Position numbers and translations under genes: made by a program. Positions 57,052-64,000 of a DNA stretch of 64,000 nucleotides are shown one piece after another; position 1 is the first letter of the stretch, and every line of letters begins with the position of its first letter. The stretch comes from Trematomus loennbergii (taxonomy: Eukaryota > Chordata > Actinopteri > Perciformes > Nototheniidae), in NCBI GenBank assembly GCA_012861695.1, contig JAAOOA010000456.1, forward strand, positions 1-64,000, given 5' to 3'. A model generated the notes under the pieces. That model was not told the DNA's origin. It made no database searches and worked only from the letters and a program-made list of their open reading frames with translations.

Positions 57052-58526
57052 GGCCGTACAGGCCGTAATTCATACTGGTCCTCTCACGCACATATATTCT
57101 CCTTTTACATACATACATGTTCACTCTTACATACATACATTCTCCTTTTACATGCAAAAAAGGGCATATATATAACCTGGCCGGCTTAACCAGTCTGTAT
57201 TTCTTCAAGCACCACAAGAATCAGAGTTTATAAAGTAACTACACAGTAAAAGTACTTCATAGTACTTGTGGGGGTTTCACTAGTACTGAGTCCAACAGGA
57301 TCAATCTCACGAAGAACTAATGACAACAAAAAATAATTCCCTCATCAAACTTAGCAGAAGTGGCTTGCTTTTGTTCTCAGGAGGGGACTTTGACAGGGTA
57401 TTTCTCAAAAAATACACAGTAAAACAAAAGTACTTCAATGTATTGTTAGTAGAAGGCAAACTAATACAGAGTCCAACAGTGTCAGTTTTATTAAGAACTT
57501 GTGGTAAAAAATATTTGTAAAAAAAAAATGAAGAGCAGCTGATTTGAAAAAACAACGTGGAGAGACGGCTGAGTGACCGCAGTGCAGAATCGCTGTATAG
57601 TTTAAATCTCCTAACAATGTTGTCCATTTTAGACATAGACTTATTATATTTACAGCCCTTAATAACATTCATTTTCTGGGCTCAATGTGTGTCTTGGCCG
57701 TTTTCGTTGTGATCGCTAAATTCACCTTGTTTCCCCTCGTTTATAATATTATCAACGTTCCAAGCAAACGAGTGCTTTTGTTTTGAAATCACTTCCGCGA
57801 GTTTCGCGGCCCCCCCTCCCCCTCCCCCCTCGCTACAATGACCATTAGACCATTTAGTAAGGTAAAAAACAAAAAGCAAAAACGCCTCGCAGACACTCTT
57901 CCGTTTACTTGTTTAATAAAGAAAAACAAATGGTCCGTAGATACACGGATTAATCTCCCTCCATCATGTTGATTTGAATCAGAAGTTCTGAACATGAGCC
58001 CGCCCCGCTCGACCTTCTGAGCCAATCACAGCGCGATAATGACCTGCCTTCCGTTTCAACTATACTCCTTCCGTTTCCACTATACTTTCTCTCACACATA
58101 CATGTATTCTTCTCTTGCATACATATATTGTCTTCATACATGCATATATTATTTATAATATTAAATGTAAACATTGAATGAATGTGCATGAGAGCAAAAT
58201 GTATAAATATGAGCATTAAAATATATGAATATGAGAACAAAATGTAAAAATGTGTGAGTGAAAAACGTATAAATGTGTGAGTGACAATGTATGAATGTGT
58301 GCATTGAAATATGATAATTGAGAGCAGAATGTATGAATGTGTGAGTGTAAATATATACGTGTGTGAGAGTGAAAATGTATGTATGTAAAGGAGAATATAT
58401 GTGTGTAAGAATAAAAATGTATGTATGTAAAAGGAGAATATATGTGTGTAAGAATAAAAATGTATGTATGTAAAAGGAGAATGTATGTGCGTGAGAGGAC
58501 CAGTATGAATTACGGCCTGTACGGCC
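57052..58526. mobile_element. Insert with ~70-bp terminal inverted repeats between units 1 and 2
   Basis: GGCCGTACAGGCCGTAATTC followed by ATACTGGTCCTCTCACGCAC at the left is repeated inverted at the right end (58,526 leftward), with about one mismatch over 70 bp. The terminus itself contains a GGCCGTAC/GGCCGTAA near-repeat. The interior (1.3 kb) has a C-rich tract at 57,809-57,832 and repeated ATGTGTGAGTG/AAAATGTATG words in its right half. No transposase seen. Confidence 0.8.
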
Positions 58527-59677
<1,151 letters not shown>

Positions 59678-59678
59678 G

Positions 59679-60812
59679 GGTGTAACTTTGGTTTGAGAAG
59701 TGGGGGGGACACAAAACAGGGGTCCTCCGCAATGAAACATTTTCTCAATTTAATTCCATTTCCTGCCTTTCTACAAATATATTAGGGACTATAGTGTTAA
59801 CAAATCCAAGAAAAATGTGTAGTGTATATAATGAGTGTGCACACTTATCTAGTATCCTATCCATGTGAACCTGTTTTATTTGAGATGACCTTACCTCCTG
59901 TTGGGGGGTCCGGGACATGCACCCCCGGGAAGATTTTTGTCTTTAAATTGAAGTTGAATGCATCAATCTGGTGCACTTTGAGGGCAACATTAAGAGATGT
60001 ATGGATACAGCTCTCAACACTCATATGAAACAGAACTGTATATATTTCAATAATCAAAAAGCCATTAGAATATGCTCACAACCAATAACACATCATTGAT
60101 AACTCCTCTATATCTTTATTTTACCTAGTTTGCATTTTTTCTTTTTATTTATGAATATTTGACTAATCACTCCCCTTTCAAACTGTGTTTTTTATTTTTG
60201 TACTGACCTATAGTTAGTACACATTGGAAGGATTTCTTAACTTATTTTATATACAACTAATATTACATAGATGGAAATATTTGTTTACATAGATGACCAA
60301 ACCGTTTGAGACCCACTGAGATAATTGACTACAGTTTACAATCTAATCCCTCAGAGAGTCCTTTAGCTCACTGAGCGGACGTGATCTCTCTCAGTCCGAC
60401 AGGAGAGGACTCTCCCTCTCCTTACTGTTGAGACAGCTTAGAATCTCCGTTAGCTCAGAGCTAGCACCAGATGCTAACAACAACCCACGTAACTCTCTCA
60501 GTCTCTCTCTCTGTCCCTCTGTCTCTCTCTCTATTTCTCTCTCTCTCTCAGTCTCTCAAAGTCCGACAGGAAAGAGCTCTCCCTCTCCTTATTGTTGAAA
60601 CAGCTACTAATCTCCGTTAGCTCCGAGCTAGCACCAAATGCTAACAACAACCCCCGTAACTCTCTATGTCTCTCTCTCTTTCTATCTCTCTCTCACAAAA
60701 TGCGCTCGTGCCACACACACACAGACGCTCCTCTGTGACGAGGACCGCTTGTGTAAAAAATAAACACATTTGAAAAGTGGGGGGGACATGTCCCCCTGTC
60801 CCCAGTGGAAAT
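59679..60812. mobile_element. Non-autonomous DNA transposon with tandem cassettes, copy 2
   Basis: Same ends as 12,924-14,048 (GGGTGTAACTTTGG at the left, GGAAATTACGCCCATG at the right). It has two cassettes rather than four, and a ~450-bp internal stretch (59,865-60,380) that is absent from copy 1. It is inserted in the CA array between 0.9-kb units 2 and 3, so a target duplication cannot be read. Confidence 0.85.
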
Positions 60813-60822
60813 TACGCCCATG

Positions 60823-62146
<1,324 letters not shown>

Positions 62147-62419
62147 GGATGCAAACTCATCAGGTATGGAAAAGGTGACAAGGATCCGAGCCCCCCGACC
62201 CCACGGAATATCAGCTTTAAAATGAGGAATAACAGGATGTTAGCAGTCAGAACAACTAAAGCAGTTCATAATAACAGAAACGCCAAAGAGTCACATCTAA
62301 TAGAAATGTATAAAAGCATTTATTTGAATTGTGTAGCAGTCAGTTTATAATTTTGGCAGCACTCTTGAGCATTTTGAAAATGTATTTTCATGCCTCTGTG
62401 CAAGGCTTAGTCTTTCTAT

Positions 62420-63204
62420 CTTTATAGCCACTGGTGTAAAGTAAGTTCATAAACTCAAGTACTATACTTGGGTACAATTTTGAGATACTTAATAATAAAT
62501 AAATAATAATTAATTTAATTTATATAGCGCTTCTCATCTGCCAAGACAAATCTCGAAGCGCTTCACAGCAAAGGACACTGATACAATTTGAGAGATTAAA
62601 CAAATAATAATAATACAAATTAAAAATTAAAACAAAATTATATATAAAATTAAATTAAAATAAATACAATAAAAGTCGGAGATAGCGATAAAAATGGCAA
62701 TACTCCAGGTGTACCATGCTCAAAGTTTATTGGAAGGCCTGCCGAAAGAAGAGGGTCTTAAGGCCGTCTTACTTGTACTTTATTTAAGTATTTCAATGTT
62801 TTGCTACTTTGTTCTTCTTCTCCTCTACAGTTCAGAGGTACATGGTGTACTTTTACTCCACTACATGTATTTAATACCTTTAGTTACTTCACAGATGTGG
62901 ATGAATGATGTGAAATCTAACCAAGTGTTAAATCAGACTTTAGTTCCACCTGGAGTAAATCCACAAGCTACCCTGCAGTATACAAAGTCATTCAAACTAG
63001 CTGCTCCTTTACCAGCTTTGAGAACACTTTCATGATCAATCATTATAAAACATATCATATATATTATTCTGAAATGGACCAATCTGCACAATGACTACTT
63101 TTACTGTCGCTACTTTCACTATATTTTGATGAGAATACTTTTATACTTTCACTTGAGGAACATTTTGAATGCAGGACTTTTACTGTAACAGAGTATTCCT
63201 ACAC
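62420..63204 (+). mobile_element. Array-ended transposon body, copy with nested LINE 3' fragment
   Basis: GGTGTAAAGTAAGTTCATAA starts the element. It is interrupted at about 62,490-62,770 by a LINE-like 3' UTR piece (TTTATATAGCGCTTCTCATC ... CGAAGCGCTTCACAGC), then continues as in the copy at 34,385 up to the 33-bp array. Confidence 0.75.
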
Positions 63205-64000
63205 TCTGGTACTTCTACTTTTACTCAAATACAAGATCTGAATACTTCTACTTTTACTCAAATACAAGATCTGAGTACTTCTCCTTTTACTCAAGTACAA
63301 GATCTGAGTACTTCTCCTTTTACTCAAGTACAAGATCTGAGTACTTCTACTTTTACTAAAGTACAAGATCTGAGTACTTCTACTTTTACTCAAGTACAAG
63401 ATCTGAGTACTTCTACTTTTACTAAAGTACAAGATCTGAGTACTTCTACCTTTACTAAAGTACAAGATCTGAGTACTTCTACTTTTACTAAAGTACAAGA
63501 TCTGAGTACTTCTACACCTCTCTGTTTACTGAAAGACTTCTTTCTAAGAAACTTATGGTAAAAACAGAGAAGTTTGACTCAGAAGGACTTCAGTGAGGGA
63601 CAGCTCCTGCAACCAGTTTATAAACAGTATTACAAATGTACCAATTACCAAATACATTTAAAAAAGAGTGTGTTTAACTTTTAAACACAAGAACTCAAAT
63701 ATATGTCTATTTAAATAAAGCTCATTTTAAAAGGCAAAGTTCATACATGACCAAAACATAAAACAAGTATGTATTTCAAAGCAAAGGGAATAAAACAGGG
63801 TATAACTATCAATGTAATTAACAATAGATATATTTATAAACGAGAAGAAGACAGATTCCATATAAAAGCTTGTTTTATGTCAAATAAATGAGCATTAAGA
63901 TATACCTTCAATAAAAAAGAATATATTGTGGATGATAGGAACTCACAGTGCTCTATACTGCATTATCACGTTCAGTTGCACTCAATAAAAAGCTTAATTT
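62962..64000 (+). repeat. Duplicated segment, copy B, running off the right edge
   Basis: Matches 38,496-39,393 in order and direction: transposon body, 33-bp array (63,205-63,516, about ten units), then the non-repetitive stretch ending GCACTCAATAAAAAGCTTAA, where the window stops. Confidence 0.92.
63205..63516 (+). repeat. 33-bp minisatellite, fourth array (about 10 copies)
   Basis: Same unit as 34,735-37,022. CAAATACAAGATCTGA and TAAAGTACAAGATCTGA variants dominate. Confidence 0.97.

Overview
The window is nuclear DNA from a ray-finned (percomorph-type) fish. The evidence is split vertebrate genes with GT-AG introns, a tRNA-derived fish SINE, L2/RTE-type LINE pieces, a BEL/Pao retrotransposon, many short inverted-repeat transposons and very heavy tandem repetition. 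By rough addition, minisatellite and microsatellite arrays make up about a fifth of the sequence.

Layout. Bases 1-14,600 hold the 3' end of mtrex (MTR4 RNA helicase) on the + strand. The last seven coding exons are intact and in frame, and the introns are full of tandem arrays and non-autonomous DNA transposons. Bases 15,900-39,770 hold a whole plpp1 (phospholipid phosphatase 1) gene on the - strand, tail to tail with mtrex, an arrangement that matches human 5q11. Its exon 2 exists in two alternative versions, as in mammals. Exons 3 and 5 together carry four small reading-frame breaks, although all three phosphatase motifs survive. The plpp1 introns contain three arrays of one 57-bp minisatellite and three arrays of a 33-bp minisatellite.

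Bases 40,000-49,000 are intergenic and mostly mobile: a SINE, a - strand L2-type LINE that has lost its endonuclease domain, and abutting it a + strand BEL/Pao element that has lost its reverse transcriptase/RNase H and its 5' LTR. The BEL 3' LTR runs straight into a second copy of a repeat already present in an mtrex intron.

Bases 49,900-50,100 hold one isolated, intact exon of a chondroitin sulfate N-acetylgalactosaminyltransferase. Bases 53,700-55,030 hold a frame-broken, apparently intronless four-Ig-domain membrane protein gene (- strand). Bases 56,100-62,150 hold three near-identical 0.9-kb units separated by CA arrays and by two different transposon-like inserts. The last kilobase is a direct duplicate of plpp1 intron 1, which predicts a second plpp1 5' end just beyond the window.

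There is no operon-like or prokaryotic system here. The genes with assignable roles act in nuclear RNA surveillance (mtrex), lipid-phosphate turnover at membranes (plpp1) and chondroitin sulfate synthesis (isolated exon). The unusual content is structural: transposon ends that appear to have grown into minisatellites, higher-order repeats, nested insertions with an empty-site comparison inside the window, and a likely segmental duplication crossing the right edge.
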